This document shows positions 8,217 through 16,179 of a stretch of 64,000 nucleotides of DNA, one piece after another. The DNA lies in NCBI GenBank assembly GCA_041660525.1, contig JBAZWD010000001.1, forward strand, positions 124,001 through 188,000. Reading direction: 5' to 3'. Source of the DNA: JABCZS01 sp041660525. GTDB taxonomy: Bacteria > Pseudomonadota > Gammaproteobacteria > JABCZS01. Numbering within the stretch: position 1 is the first letter of the stretch; the number at the start of each line of letters is the position of its first letter. The translations under genes were made by a program, and so were the position numbers. The notes under the pieces are model-generated. The model did no database searches. It worked only from the letters and a program-made list of their open reading frames with translations, and was not told the origin of the DNA.

Positions 8217-8770
8217 ATTATAGCTTTAATAATCAATTTTTAATTGCCATGCCCAATCTCTTAGAGCCACCTTTTGCGCATAGCGTTATTCTTGTAGTTG
8301 AACATAATTCCGGTGGCGCAATGGGCGTCATTATTAATCAACCCACTGATGTACCCTTTGCAAAAATTTTAGATCATTTTGAATTAAAAATGGATGATGA
8401 TACCTTGCTTACGCAAAAAGTTTTACGCGGTGGTCCACTTAAAAAAGAACATGGTTTTATTTTACATAGACCCATCGGTCATTGGCGTTCAACAGTCACC
8501 ATTAATGAAAATTTAGCTTTAACAACTTCTCGCGATATTTTAGCGGCGATGATTGAACACGAAGGTCCAGATGAATCTTTAATTATTTTAGGTTGCGCCG
8601 CTTGGCTGCCTGGACAACTCGAAAGCGAGATGCGCAATAATCTTTGGCTGAGCGCGCCTATTGATCCTTATATTTTATTTGGATGCCCTCATCATGAACG
8701 CTGGGATAAAGCGGCGGCTTTGATTGGTGTTGATCTTGAACGTTTAAGTTGTGAAGCAGGTCATGCCTAA
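8213..8770 (+). CDS. yqgE: UPF0301/AlgH family protein YqgE
   Basis: 185-aa cytosolic protein of the UPF0301 family; its biochemical role is not settled (AlgH was named as an alginate regulator in Pseudomonas). Seen: FLIAMPNLLEPPFAHSVILV, the GAMGVIINQPT motif, LRGGPLKKEHGFILHR and LIILGCAAWLPGQLESEM. It sits between gshB and ruvX, the usual arrangement, overlapping both (4 and 8 bases). Confidence 0.95.
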   Translation: MNYSFNNQFLIAMPNLLEPPFAHSVILVVEHNSGGAMGVIINQPTDVPFAKILDHFELKMDDDTLLTQKVLRGGPLKKEHGFILHRPIGHWRSTVTINENLALTTSRDILAAMIEHEGPDESLIILGCAAWLPGQLESEMRNNLWLSAPIDPYILFGCPHHERWDKAAALIGVDLERLSCEAGHA

Positions 8771-9194
8771 CTTATTGCACAGTGGCATATTTCTCGGATT
8801 TGATTTTGGCATGCGGCATATTGGTTATGCACTGGGTCAAAAAGCCACGCGCACGGCAACAGGTGGTGGCACTATTTCTGCAATTAATGGCATTCCTGAT
8901 TGGAAAAAACTGGACAGGGTTATTAAGGAGTGGCAGCCAGAAGCTTTTATTGTGGGTTGGCCCTTAAATATGGATGGTAGCGAACAACCCCTTATTCAAC
9001 ATGTCACTCAATTTGCCAAATCTCTTGAAGCACATTATCAATTACCCATTCATTTTATTGATGAACGTTTAACGACAAAAGAAGCCAGAGAGCGTTTATT
9101 TACAAATGGCGGCTATAAATCACTTACGCCGGCTCAAGTCAATGCCATGGCGGCACAAATTATTTTAGAGAATTGGCTGCAAACTAAGGTATAA
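8763..9194 (+). CDS. ruvX: Putative pre-16S rRNA nuclease / RuvX (YqgF) RNase H-fold protein
   Basis: 143 aa, RNase H-like fold, processing the 5' end of pre-16S rRNA. Acidic active-site motifs are visible: GFDFGMRHIGYALGQ (first Asp), IVGWPLNMDGSEQ, and HFIDERLTTKEA with acidic residues. The C-terminal VNAMAAQIILENWL is typical. ATG 8763 overlaps the yqgE stop by eight bases; a GTG 12 bases earlier is possible but less likely. It is followed after 24 bases by purE. Confidence 0.94.
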   Translation: MPNLLHSGIFLGFDFGMRHIGYALGQKATRTATGGGTISAINGIPDWKKLDRVIKEWQPEAFIVGWPLNMDGSEQPLIQHVTQFAKSLEAHYQLPIHFIDERLTTKEARERLFTNGGYKSLTPAQVNAMAAQIILENWLQTKV

Positions 9195-9218
9195 TTAATT
9201 TCTTTAAAGGTATAAAAT

Positions 9219-9722
9219 ATGGCCATTAAACCGCTCGTCAGTGTCGTCATGGGTTCTCACAGCGATTGGGAAACCTTACAACAAGCTGCGCAAATGCTTG
9301 AAAATTTACATATTCCTCATGAAACGCAAATTATTTCTGCGCATCGAACACCTGATTTATTATTTACATTTGCACAAGAAGCAAAAGGTCGTGGTATCCA
9401 GGTTATTATTGCCGGTGCAGGTGGTGCCGCACATTTACCTGGAATGATTGCGGCTAAAACTTCATTACCTGTTTTAGGCGTACCTGTGCAATCACATGCT
9501 TTAAATGGTTTAGATTCTTTATTATCTATCGTTCAAATGCCCGCTGGCATCCCTGTTGGTACATTAGCGATTGGGAAAGCCGGTGCAAAAAACGCTGCGC
9601 TATTAGCCGCTAGTATTTTAGCATTGCAATCTCCTGAAGTTGCTAAAGCACTTGATCAATATCGCGCCGATCAAACCCAACTTGTCTTAGATACAAGTAA
9701 AACACCAGGTTCTATTAAATGA
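9219..9722 (+). CDS. purE: N5-carboxyaminoimidazole ribonucleotide mutase
   Basis: Class I PurE of purine synthesis: moves the carboxyl group of N5-CAIR to give CAIR. 167 aa. Seen: VVMGSHSDWETLQQA near the N-terminus, ISAHRTPDLL, IIAGAGGAAHLPGMIAAKT and the PVLGVPVQSHALNG loop, all active-site elements. It overlaps purK by four bases, giving the usual purEK pair. AAAGGT lies before the ATG. Confidence 0.97.
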   Translation: MAIKPLVSVVMGSHSDWETLQQAAQMLENLHIPHETQIISAHRTPDLLFTFAQEAKGRGIQVIIAGAGGAAHLPGMIAAKTSLPVLGVPVQSHALNGLDSLLSIVQMPAGIPVGTLAIGKAGAKNAALLAASILALQSPEVAKALDQYRADQTQLVLDTSKTPGSIK

Positions 9723-10786
9723 AAACCGTGGGTATTATTGGCGCTGGCCAACTCGCACGCATGTTAACATTGGCAGCTTATCCATTTGGCATCAAAACCA
9801 AATGTTTAAGTTTTGCCGATGAAAACCCCGCCAGTGATGTCACTGAGGTTATTATTTGCCAGGAGAATGATCAGGACGCCATTAAAAATTTTGTGAATCA
9901 AGTTGAAATCGTAACTATTGAAACTGAAAATATTCCCATTGCATTTGCAAAAAAAATTGCGGCGCAAAAACCTTTATATCCATCGGTAGAAACTTTGGCT
10001 ATCGCGCAAGATCGTTTGCAAGAAAAACAATTATTTCGCAATTTTAATATTAATACCGCGCAATTCTATGCGATTGATTCCTTAGAAGCTTTAAAAGCAG
10101 CGGCAAAACAATTGGGTTTTCCTTGTATTTTAAAAACACGTTTTTACGGTTACGATGGCAAAGGACAAGCTGTCATTAAGTGCGAACAGGATTTATTACA
10201 AGCCTGGGAACAATTGGGCACACATGCTTTGATTTTAGAATCTTTCGTACCTTTTGAAATGGAAGTATCCTTAATTTGTGCCCGCAATTTAAACGGTCAA
10301 ATAGAATTTTACCCATTGACACACAATGAACACCAAAACGGTATTTTACGTGTTTCCCAAGCGCCTTATAAACACCCGCTCGCTGAACTTGCGCAAACAC
10401 AAGTATCACATTTATTAAAACATTTAAATTATGTGGGTGTTTTCACTGTAGAATTTTTTATTGCCAACAATACTTTGATCGCCAACGAATGTGCCCCACG
10501 CGTACATAACTCTGGTCATTGGACCATCGAAGGTGCCCACACCAGTCAATTCGAACAACACATTCGCGCCGTTTGCAATCTCCCGCTAGGCAGCACAAAA
10601 CCCAGAGGTTTTAGCTTAATGCACAATTGCATTGGCCATATGCCCGAGATTGAAAAAGTTCTCACCATTCCCGGCGCACATTATCATACCTACGAAAAAA
10701 CTCCCCGCATAAATCGCAAAGTCGGACATATTACCCTATGCAGCGAAAATAAATCCGATTTGCTGGAATGGGCGAAGAAATTATAA
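9719..10786 (+). CDS. purK: 5-(carboxyamino)imidazole ribonucleotide synthase
   Basis: ATP-grasp enzyme that makes N5-CAIR from AIR, bicarbonate and ATP, feeding PurE. 355 aa. Seen: GIIGAGQLARMLTLAAYPFG, EKQLFRNFNI, the ATP-grasp strand LKTRFYGYDGKGQ, ESFVPFEMEVSLI and the metal-site NECAPRVHNSGHWT. It ends six bases before the convergent vapC stop. This is the left border of an accessory gene block. Confidence 0.97.
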   Translation: MKTVGIIGAGQLARMLTLAAYPFGIKTKCLSFADENPASDVTEVIICQENDQDAIKNFVNQVEIVTIETENIPIAFAKKIAAQKPLYPSVETLAIAQDRLQEKQLFRNFNINTAQFYAIDSLEALKAAAKQLGFPCILKTRFYGYDGKGQAVIKCEQDLLQAWEQLGTHALILESFVPFEMEVSLICARNLNGQIEFYPLTHNEHQNGILRVSQAPYKHPLAELAQTQVSHLLKHLNYVGVFTVEFFIANNTLIANECAPRVHNSGHWTIEGAHTSQFEQHIRAVCNLPLGSTKPRGFSLMHNCIGHMPEIEKVLTIPGAHYHTYEKTPRINRKVGHITLCSENKSDLLEWAKKL

Positions 10787-10792
10787 AAAAAT

Positions 10793-11194
10793 TTAATGGA
10801 CAGGAAAATGTACTACTTTAAGAGAGCAGTGTTCTTCAATTGCATTGAAATCTTTATCTAGATGCAATAATTCCATATTATTTTTTAATGCGATGGCAGC
10901 AATAACGCAATCTATTGTTTTTCTAATTGTAATGCCCTTATGCCTTAATTTTCTATAAATGTTTGCAGCATTTATATACGTCTCATAAGAAGCTTCCAAA
11001 TATTTTAGTGATCTTAATAAAGCAGCTATTTCATTATAAATTTTTTCTTCTTTAAGCCCCTGCAGTATTTCCGTGATAATAACACCACAAATATAAATTT
11101 CCCGCTCATGTATCATTTGCTCTAAAAAATCAACATGTGGGATTTCTTGATTTGAAAAATAAGCAATCCACACACTAGTATCAACTAAAATCAT
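10793..11194 (-). CDS. vapC: VapC-type PIN-domain ribonuclease toxin
   Basis: 133-aa PIN-domain protein. The acidic active-site residues are in place: MILVDTSVWIAYF (Asp5), ITEILQG (Glu), TIDCVIAAIALKN (Asp) and HLDKDFNAI (Asp). VapC toxins cut RNA, often initiator tRNA or 23S rRNA. It overlaps the upstream vapB gene by 14 bases, the standard coupled arrangement. It looks intact and so potentially active. Confidence 0.92.
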   Translation of the reverse strand: MILVDTSVWIAYFSNQEIPHVDFLEQMIHEREIYICGVIITEILQGLKEEKIYNEIAALLRSLKYLEASYETYINAANIYRKLRHKGITIRKTIDCVIAAIALKNNMELLHLDKDFNAIEEHCSLKVVHFPVH

Positions 11195-11396
11195 CGAAGC
11201 TTCTTCCTTGTCGTGATTCCTCTAAATTGCCTTCCCAGACTACTTTGCCACGGTATTTTAAAAAATCTTTTTGTCGATGTAAGCGTAATAATTCCCGTAG
11301 TGCAAAATCAACGAGCTCACGCTGCGTTTTCAACCCTGTAGCCTTTAACCCAGCTTTAACTAACTTTTCATCAAGCACAATATTGGTACGTTTCAT
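11181..11396 (-). CDS. vapB: VapB-type antitoxin
   Basis: 71-aa antitoxin of the VapB family with an N-terminal DNA-binding part, MKRTNIVLDEKLVKAGLKATG (its first 20 residues are typical), followed by KTQRELVDFALRELLRLHRQ and an acidic, Trp-containing tail that would bind VapC. A perfect AGGAGG ribosome-binding site lies five bases before the ATG. An inverted-repeat operator lies directly upstream. Confidence 0.92.
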   Translation of the reverse strand: MKRTNIVLDEKLVKAGLKATGLKTQRELVDFALRELLRLHRQKDFLKYRGKVVWEGNLEESRQGRSFDDFS

Positions 11397-11406
11397 ACAA
11401 ACCTCC

Positions 11407-11437
11407 TATACACATTATATCAAAAATAATGTGTATA
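11407..11437 (-). promoter_or_regulatory. vapBC promoter/operator inverted repeat
   Basis: Perfect 12-base arms, TATACACATTAT (11407-11418) and ATAATGTGTATA (11426-11437), are separated by seven bases. On the minus strand a TATAAT-like -10 element overlaps the promoter-proximal arm and AGGAGG follows. VapBC complexes usually bind such repeats to repress their own operon. Confidence 0.7.
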
Positions 11438-11821
11438 TTAAAGGTCGGCATTACTTCGATACTCCACTACCACCTGGCGGTATTCAAGTAATTCACCTTC
11501 CGTGTTAGGCATATCATTAGGTGAATTACCTTCAAGAAGCTTTAAATCATTAAAAGCGACTTCTGCATACACGCGCTTGCCATCGATGAGCGCTTGTTGA
11601 ATACACAAGGTTTGATTATTTAACAAGGGTGATTTAATTTTTAATTTAACCGCTGAGGTTGTTTGCGGAAATTTCAAAGCATCATCCATAAACGGTTTTT
11701 TGTGCAATAAAACCGCGGTAAGTAGCCATCCATGGCTTTTATCTAAAGCACATAAATCGACAACATAAATATGCCCGCTGTGTTGCCAGGCAATGGGTGT
11801 GGAAATACTTCTTGTTTTCAT
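11438..11821 (-). CDS. Hypothetical protein paired with an XRE regulator
   Basis: 127 aa, no family recognised. It has no signal peptide or membrane span. The N-terminus is MKTRSISTPIAWQHSGHIYV, and the rest looks like mixed alpha/beta sequence (LTAVLLHKKPFMDDALKFP, VKLKIKSPLLNNQ, KRVYAEVAFNDLKLLEG). The ATG at 11821 overlaps the stop of the upstream XRE gene by four bases, so the two form a coupled pair, as in toxin-antitoxin or regulator-effector modules. Its stop abuts the vapBC operator. The start seven codons upstream would lie inside the XRE gene. Confidence 0.7.
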   Translation of the reverse strand: MKTRSISTPIAWQHSGHIYVVDLCALDKSHGWLLTAVLLHKKPFMDDALKFPQTTSAVKLKIKSPLLNNQTLCIQQALIDGKRVYAEVAFNDLKLLEGNSPNDMPNTEGELLEYRQVVVEYRSNADL

Positions 11822-12081
11822 AATGTAGTCGCCACGCTGCAATAGAAGGCTAATAATTTACTGAATGTGGCAGAAGATGGGCTGACTTTGCTTTTTTCTA
11901 ATCTTTTTAGGGTGGGAATAGAAATATTACTCTCTTGCGCAATGGTTTTTTGCGAGAACCCCAGCTCGTATAATTCCGCTAATAAGACTTCCCAGATGTT
12001 CGCACTTGGGTTATGATTTTGCTTGAGCGTCCCTGAAAAGGGGTGGTTTGCAACCTCTTGATTTTTAAGTGTTACCTGCAT
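11818..12081 (-). CDS. XRE-family helix-turn-helix regulator
   Basis: 87 aa. The HTH spans roughly residues 38-75: LGFSQKTIAQESNISIPTLKRLEKSKVSPSSAT. The N-terminal ~30 residues are polar and probably flexible. A GGAGAATAAA ribosome-binding site precedes the ATG. It is coupled to the unknown 127-aa gene downstream and diverges from the regulator gene at 12195 across 113 bases that carry an inverted repeat. It may be an antitoxin or autoregulator. Confidence 0.82.
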   Translation of the reverse strand: MQVTLKNQEVANHPFSGTLKQNHNPSANIWEVLLAELYELGFSQKTIAQESNISIPTLKRLEKSKVSPSSATFSKLLAFYCSVATTL

Positions 12082-12109
12082 TTTATTCTCCGTTACTGCT
12101 TTTGGACTA

Positions 12110-12136
12110 TACTCAAATTAGACCATATTTTGAGTA
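12110..12136. promoter_or_regulatory. Inverted repeat between divergent regulator genes
   Basis: Arms TACTCAAA (12110-12117) and TTTGAGTA (12129-12136) are perfect complements with 11 bases between. The repeat lies in the 113-base divergent gap between the XRE gene and the HTH-S24-like gene, so it is a likely operator for one or both. Confidence 0.55.
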
Positions 12137-12194
12137 AATGATTCAAGACGTGATTAACGCTTTATTACGTAAGCTAAGACGCACAGGTTAATTT

Positions 12195-12851
12195 ATGAAT
12201 GAACTAGAACGCGCAAAACGAGTCCACAGTCTACGCAACATGACGGGGCTTTCACGTCGTGAGTTTGCCAAACGTTACGGTGTAGCGCCCGGCACACTGC
12301 AACATTGGGAAGATATTAATGGCAATGGCTTAACAGAAAAAGGCGCGCACCGTTTAATTAAAGCGCTACAAAGCAGCGGCATTTATTGTTCGTTTGAATG
12401 GTTAATGCATGGCAGCGGCAATGGTCCTTATACGGAACAAACAAGTAGTTCCGGTTTGGAATTATCATTTCAATCAAATAACGAATCCGATAACATTCAA
12501 CAAGAGCTGACTTTATTTTATCAACATTACAAAGAAGCCATCGATTGCATCATCCAAGATGATGGCATGTGGCCTGCTTATAAAATAAATGATCACGTCG
12601 CAGGCCATCGTGTGTATGGTAATGCTATTGATTGTTATATTGGGCAAGAATGTATCGTGATGACTGTTGAAGGTGATTTGCTGGTGCGCGAATTACGTCG
12701 CAGTGAATTACCCAATCACTATACACTTGCATGTATTAATCCGCGCACCAGCGTGAATAAACCCATTATTTACGATATACAATTAGTCAGCGCAGCCCCA
12801 ATTATATGGTTAAGACGTAGCTTAGAAACTTCGCAAATACTCACCAAATGA
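12195..12851 (+). CDS. HTH regulator with degenerate S24 (LexA-like) C-terminal domain
   Basis: 218 aa. The N-terminal HTH is LSRREFAKRYGVAPGTLQHW (residues ~19-38). The C-terminal half resembles the S24/LexA fold: DDGMWPAYKINDHV aligns with the usual DSMxPxxxxGDxV, but the catalytic Ser is a Gly. VEGDLLVRELRR has Arg where the catalytic Lys is expected. It would therefore be a non-cleaving repressor that still uses the fold for dimerisation. Prophage C2-type repressors are the nearest relatives in layout. Its 3' end overlaps the convergent receiver gene by 30 bases. Confidence 0.82.
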   Translation: MNELERAKRVHSLRNMTGLSRREFAKRYGVAPGTLQHWEDINGNGLTEKGAHRLIKALQSSGIYCSFEWLMHGSGNGPYTEQTSSSGLELSFQSNNESDNIQQELTLFYQHYKEAIDCIIQDDGMWPAYKINDHVAGHRVYGNAIDCYIGQECIVMTVEGDLLVRELRRSELPNHYTLACINPRTSVNKPIIYDIQLVSAAPIIWLRRSLETSQILTK

Positions 12852-13811
12852 AAAAATCTTATCGCGTTTAATATTATAAAGGTGCGGATCATTAGTTATC
12901 GCATAATAATAATTATCTTTACCTTCTATTTTTGTTGCCACATGAATATATTTATCCCATGTATTGGCATCAGATTTTTGATGTTCTTTATCAAAGAAAT
13001 AAAGTAATTTTTCTTTATTTTTTAAAGAATTTAATAAATCTTTATTAACTGGCGTATCACTTAACTCTGCCATTTCGAATCCCGTTTGCATACCGTCTTC
13101 ATCTTTAACAATCAAGAAAGTAGGATTAGCATCCATATCTAAAAATAAAAAACTCCCCATAGCATCGAGCAAATAAAATTCCGTATAATTTTGTTTTTCA
13201 CAAAAATCATTAAAGAAACTTATAAAAATTGGATCATCCAAGCAAGACGGTGGATAATCCATATTGCGTGTTAAACTATCAATAATAATTGTTGATTGAT
13301 CAATAAAATATTTTTTCTGTAATTCAAGCGCTGTACTCGCAATCACCTGACTAGACACGCCTTTGCGCAGGAATTTATCAATAAGCCCATGATTAAATGC
13401 ATCCACTGCAATTGTATCATCCGCCTCCCCAGTCAACATAATCTTCTTAAGGGGCAAATGTTTGACCGCTTCACATACATCAAGACCATGCATACTCGGC
13501 ATTGCATAATCTACGATCATCACTGTATTTTCAAAAAATCTTTTAGGGTTATAAATTTCCTGTGCAATGGCATCGACATTCACATCAATTAACCGATGAT
13601 TCATCTGCATTTCTTCAGGCCGATGTAAACAACGACGCAGAAAAGGCTCACCCGCAGATTCCTTCATATATTCAATCGCACGTTGCGGGTTATTAAATGC
13701 TCGGACGATACTGCTGTCCCCAAGCGTAACATGCATAATTTCTAAAAATCGGGAATTATCGTCCAGTAAAATGACCTGGGTTGGGAAGAAGCAACATGCA
13801 ATATTACTCAT
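12822..13811 (-). CDS. Receiver-domain regulator, LqsR/PhcQ-like, copy 2
   Basis: 329 aa, paralogue of the gene at 13904. It begins NIACCFFPTQVILLDDN; the acidic pair LDDN and the phospho-acceptor Asp in VDYAMPSMHGLDVC (about residue 101) are present, as are Thr in MLTGEADD and Lys in FLRKG. About 45 extra residues (with RRCLHRPEEM) sit between the first strands and the Asp, so the Asp lies near 100 instead of the usual ~54. The C-terminal ~170 residues show no known DNA-binding domain. It is the last gene of the methyltransferase-kinase-regulator set, 92 bases after its paralogue. Confidence 0.85.
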   Translation of the reverse strand: MSNIACCFFPTQVILLDDNSRFLEIMHVTLGDSSIVRAFNNPQRAIEYMKESAGEPFLRRCLHRPEEMQMNHRLIDVNVDAIAQEIYNPKRFFENTVMIVDYAMPSMHGLDVCEAVKHLPLKKIMLTGEADDTIAVDAFNHGLIDKFLRKGVSSQVIASTALELQKKYFIDQSTIIIDSLTRNMDYPPSCLDDPIFISFFNDFCEKQNYTEFYLLDAMGSFLFLDMDANPTFLIVKDEDGMQTGFEMAELSDTPVNKDLLNSLKNKEKLLYFFDKEHQKSDANTWDKYIHVATKIEGKDNYYYAITNDPHLYNIKRDKIFSFGEYLRSF

Positions 13812-13903
13812 AAACTCTCCTGCTTTGTTTTATTATAAAATTCTGTAATGAACTTACATTATACTTAATGAAGTGAATATTGCCAAAAATCTCTGGATTT
13901 TTA

Positions 13904-14890
13904 TTATAAACTTTTCAAATACTCATCATAAGATAAAATTTTATCCCGCTTAATATTATAAAGATTAGAATCATTGGTTATTGCATAATAATAATTATCT
14001 CTACCAACAATTTTTGTAGTTTTATGAGCATATTTATCCCAAGTTTTAGGATCGGTTTTTTGCTGAGTTTTGTCAAAAAAATAAAGCAATTTTTCTTTAT
14101 CCTTTAAAGACTTTAATAAACCATCAGGGACGGGCGTATCACTTAAATCTGCCATCTCAAAGCTCTCTTGCATACCATCTTCATCTTTAACCATTAAAAA
14201 TGTAGGATTGGCATCGATGTCTAAAAACAAAAAGCTACCCATAGCATCCAGCAAATAAAATTCTGTATATTTTTGTTTTTCACAAAAATCATTAAAAAAA
14301 TCCATAAACACAGGATCATCTAAACATGATGGCGGATAATCTATATTACGCGTTAAACTGTCAATTACAATTGTAGATTGATCAATAAAATATTTTCTTT
14401 GTAAGGTAAGAATTGCATCTGCAACTACAGCACTAGGGCCGCCTTTGCGAATAAACTTATGAATAAGGCCTTGATTAAAAGCCTGTACAGCAATTTTATC
14501 GTCTGCTTCACCGGTTAACATGATTTTTTTAATAGGTAAGTGGCGCAATGCTTGGCATACTTCAAGACCATGCATACTCGGCATAGCATAATCAATTACA
14601 ATCACAGTATTTTCCATAAAGCGTTTAGCGTTATAGACTTCATGCGCAATTGCATCAACTTCAACATCGATAATTCGGTGATTTACTTTTATTTCTTCAG
14701 GACGGTGTAAGCAGCGGCGCGTGAAAGGTGTGTTCACATTTTCAGTGATGTACTTAATTGCCTCGTCTGGATCTTTAAAAATCTTAATAATGTTATTTTT
14801 CCCGAGCGCAAGTTTCATTGCTTCTAAAAACTTGGCATTATCATCAAGCATAATTATTTGTGTGGGAAAAAAACAACATGCAATATTCAT
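13904..14890 (-). CDS. Receiver-domain regulator, LqsR/PhcQ-like, copy 1
   Basis: 328 aa. Same layout as the copy downstream: CCFFPTQIIMLDDN, an insertion with RRCLHRPEEIKVNHR, the phospho-acceptor in IDYAMPSMHGLEVC (Asp ~100), MLTGEADD and FIRKGG. The C-terminal output region is shared with copy 2 (YPPSCLDDP, FYLLDAMGSFLFLD, LIHKFI) and has no HTH. As I recall, LqsR of Legionella also has its phospho-Asp near residue 108. Start: GGAGAGTTTATG, eight bases after the kinase stop; copy 2 has the same leader, so the duplication included the ribosome-binding site. Confidence 0.87.
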   Translation of the reverse strand: MNIACCFFPTQIIMLDDNAKFLEAMKLALGKNNIIKIFKDPDEAIKYITENVNTPFTRRCLHRPEEIKVNHRIIDVEVDAIAHEVYNAKRFMENTVIVIDYAMPSMHGLEVCQALRHLPIKKIMLTGEADDKIAVQAFNQGLIHKFIRKGGPSAVVADAILTLQRKYFIDQSTIVIDSLTRNIDYPPSCLDDPVFMDFFNDFCEKQKYTEFYLLDAMGSFLFLDIDANPTFLMVKDEDGMQESFEMADLSDTPVPDGLLKSLKDKEKLLYFFDKTQQKTDPKTWDKYAHKTTKIVGRDNYYYAITNDSNLYNIKRDKILSYDEYLKSL

Positions 14891-14898
14891 AAACTCTC

Positions 14899-16179
14899 CT
14901 AAGTTATTTTTGGAAATGCCATAATAAATTCAGCATATTCGCCAAATGTTGAACGACAAGCAATTTTACCTTTATGCAGCTTCATAACGCTTTTGCAAAA
15001 TGCAAGACCTATCCCTGTACCATGGTAACGGCGAGTATAAAATTTTTCAAAGATATGAGGCAAATCTTTGTCTGATATACCCTGTCCAGTATCTTTAAAG
15101 TAAATGTAGTTATATTTTTCATCGCTATTAAACCAAATCAAAATCTCGCCTTTTCGCGCAGCCTCAAGATAATATAATGCATTTTTTAATAAATTGAAAA
15201 ACAAATGAGATAATAATTCTTTATCGCCTTGGATCATAAAATCATGATCATTATTGACATGAATTAAAGAACGTTGGTCTGTTTGCATTGGATACCGTAT
15301 TAATGCTTGATCAATCAATTGTTTAGCTGAAAATACTGTGATTTCACTGGCTTTAAGTTGAGATTGCTTCACAGTGGTCAATAACATATTAATTGTTATG
15401 TTTGCTAAACTAGTTTCAGTTTCTACATTATCTATTGCATTTTCTAGGATTTCCATTTGATCATGACGGATATGATCAACCTTTAAATGAGCTTCTTTTG
15501 CCTGTTGGTAACTTTTAATAAGACTGGGAAGATACGCTTTAATTCCTTCCATACTACTTTGGATTGCATTTAAAGGTGTTCGTAATTCATGTGCAAGAGT
15601 TGAACCAAAAGATTGTAGAGTTTCAAAACGCTCTTTTTGAATTTTATCTTTTTTACGCAAAATAAATACGCAACAAATTAACATGGAGATTATATTTATT
15701 ACTGTTACAGTAAAATTGTCATTATATACGGGAACTGGGGTTGTATATAAGTAAAAAGTTACAGCTAAGGTAACTCCTATAATTGATAGAATGGTAAACA
15801 TAGTCCAGCTAACTACTATCATTAATAAAATAAAAGCCAATAAAGTGTTAAGTTGCCATGTTACTGAGGCATCATTTTTTAAAAGCATAAATGTGAAAAA
15901 AAATGGCATTATGTATAATAAAAAAATATACCAATAAACCGGAAGGATCGGTTTTAATTTTTTAGGCCAATAATTTTTAAAAGTTAGAAGTAATCCAGCG
16001 CTTGCTGCAATTAAACGCAATGGCAAATTTTCATAGGGATCTCCAGGAAAGTTATGCCAGATAAAATAAAAGGCAGGAAATCCAATTGCAGCTAAAATCC
16101 CAACGGTAATAAATTGATATTCTTCATCTGCAGCCAGTAGCTGTAACGCTTGATATATTTTTAGATAAATTTTTTCCAT
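14899..16179 (-). CDS. CqsS/LqsS-like membrane sensor histidine kinase
   Basis: 426 aa. The N-terminal ~175 residues hold about six membrane spans and match the CqsS sensor domain: ILAAIGFPAFYFIWHNF, DPYENLPLRLIAAS, YIMPFFFTFMLLKND. These domains bind alpha-hydroxyketone or related signals in Vibrio and Legionella. The kinase core follows: H-box STLAHELRTPLNAIQSS (His ~197), N-box HLFFNLLKNALYYL, DTGQGISDKDLPHIFEKFY and GTGIGLAFC. There is no C-terminal receiver, as in LqsS and unlike CqsS. I chose the ATG at 16179 because CqsS homologues start about 15 residues before the first span. It overlaps the upstream methyltransferase gene by 56 bases. Confidence 0.9.
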   Translation of the reverse strand: MEKIYLKIYQALQLLAADEEYQFITVGILAAIGFPAFYFIWHNFPGDPYENLPLRLIAASAGLLLTFKNYWPKKLKPILPVYWYIFLLYIMPFFFTFMLLKNDASVTWQLNTLLAFILLMIVVSWTMFTILSIIGVTLAVTFYLYTTPVPVYNDNFTVTVINIISMLICCVFILRKKDKIQKERFETLQSFGSTLAHELRTPLNAIQSSMEGIKAYLPSLIKSYQQAKEAHLKVDHIRHDQMEILENAIDNVETETSLANITINMLLTTVKQSQLKASEITVFSAKQLIDQALIRYPMQTDQRSLIHVNNDHDFMIQGDKELLSHLFFNLLKNALYYLEAARKGEILIWFNSDEKYNYIYFKDTGQGISDKDLPHIFEKFYTRRYHGTGIGLAFCKSVMKLHKGKIACRSTFGEYAEFIMAFPKIT

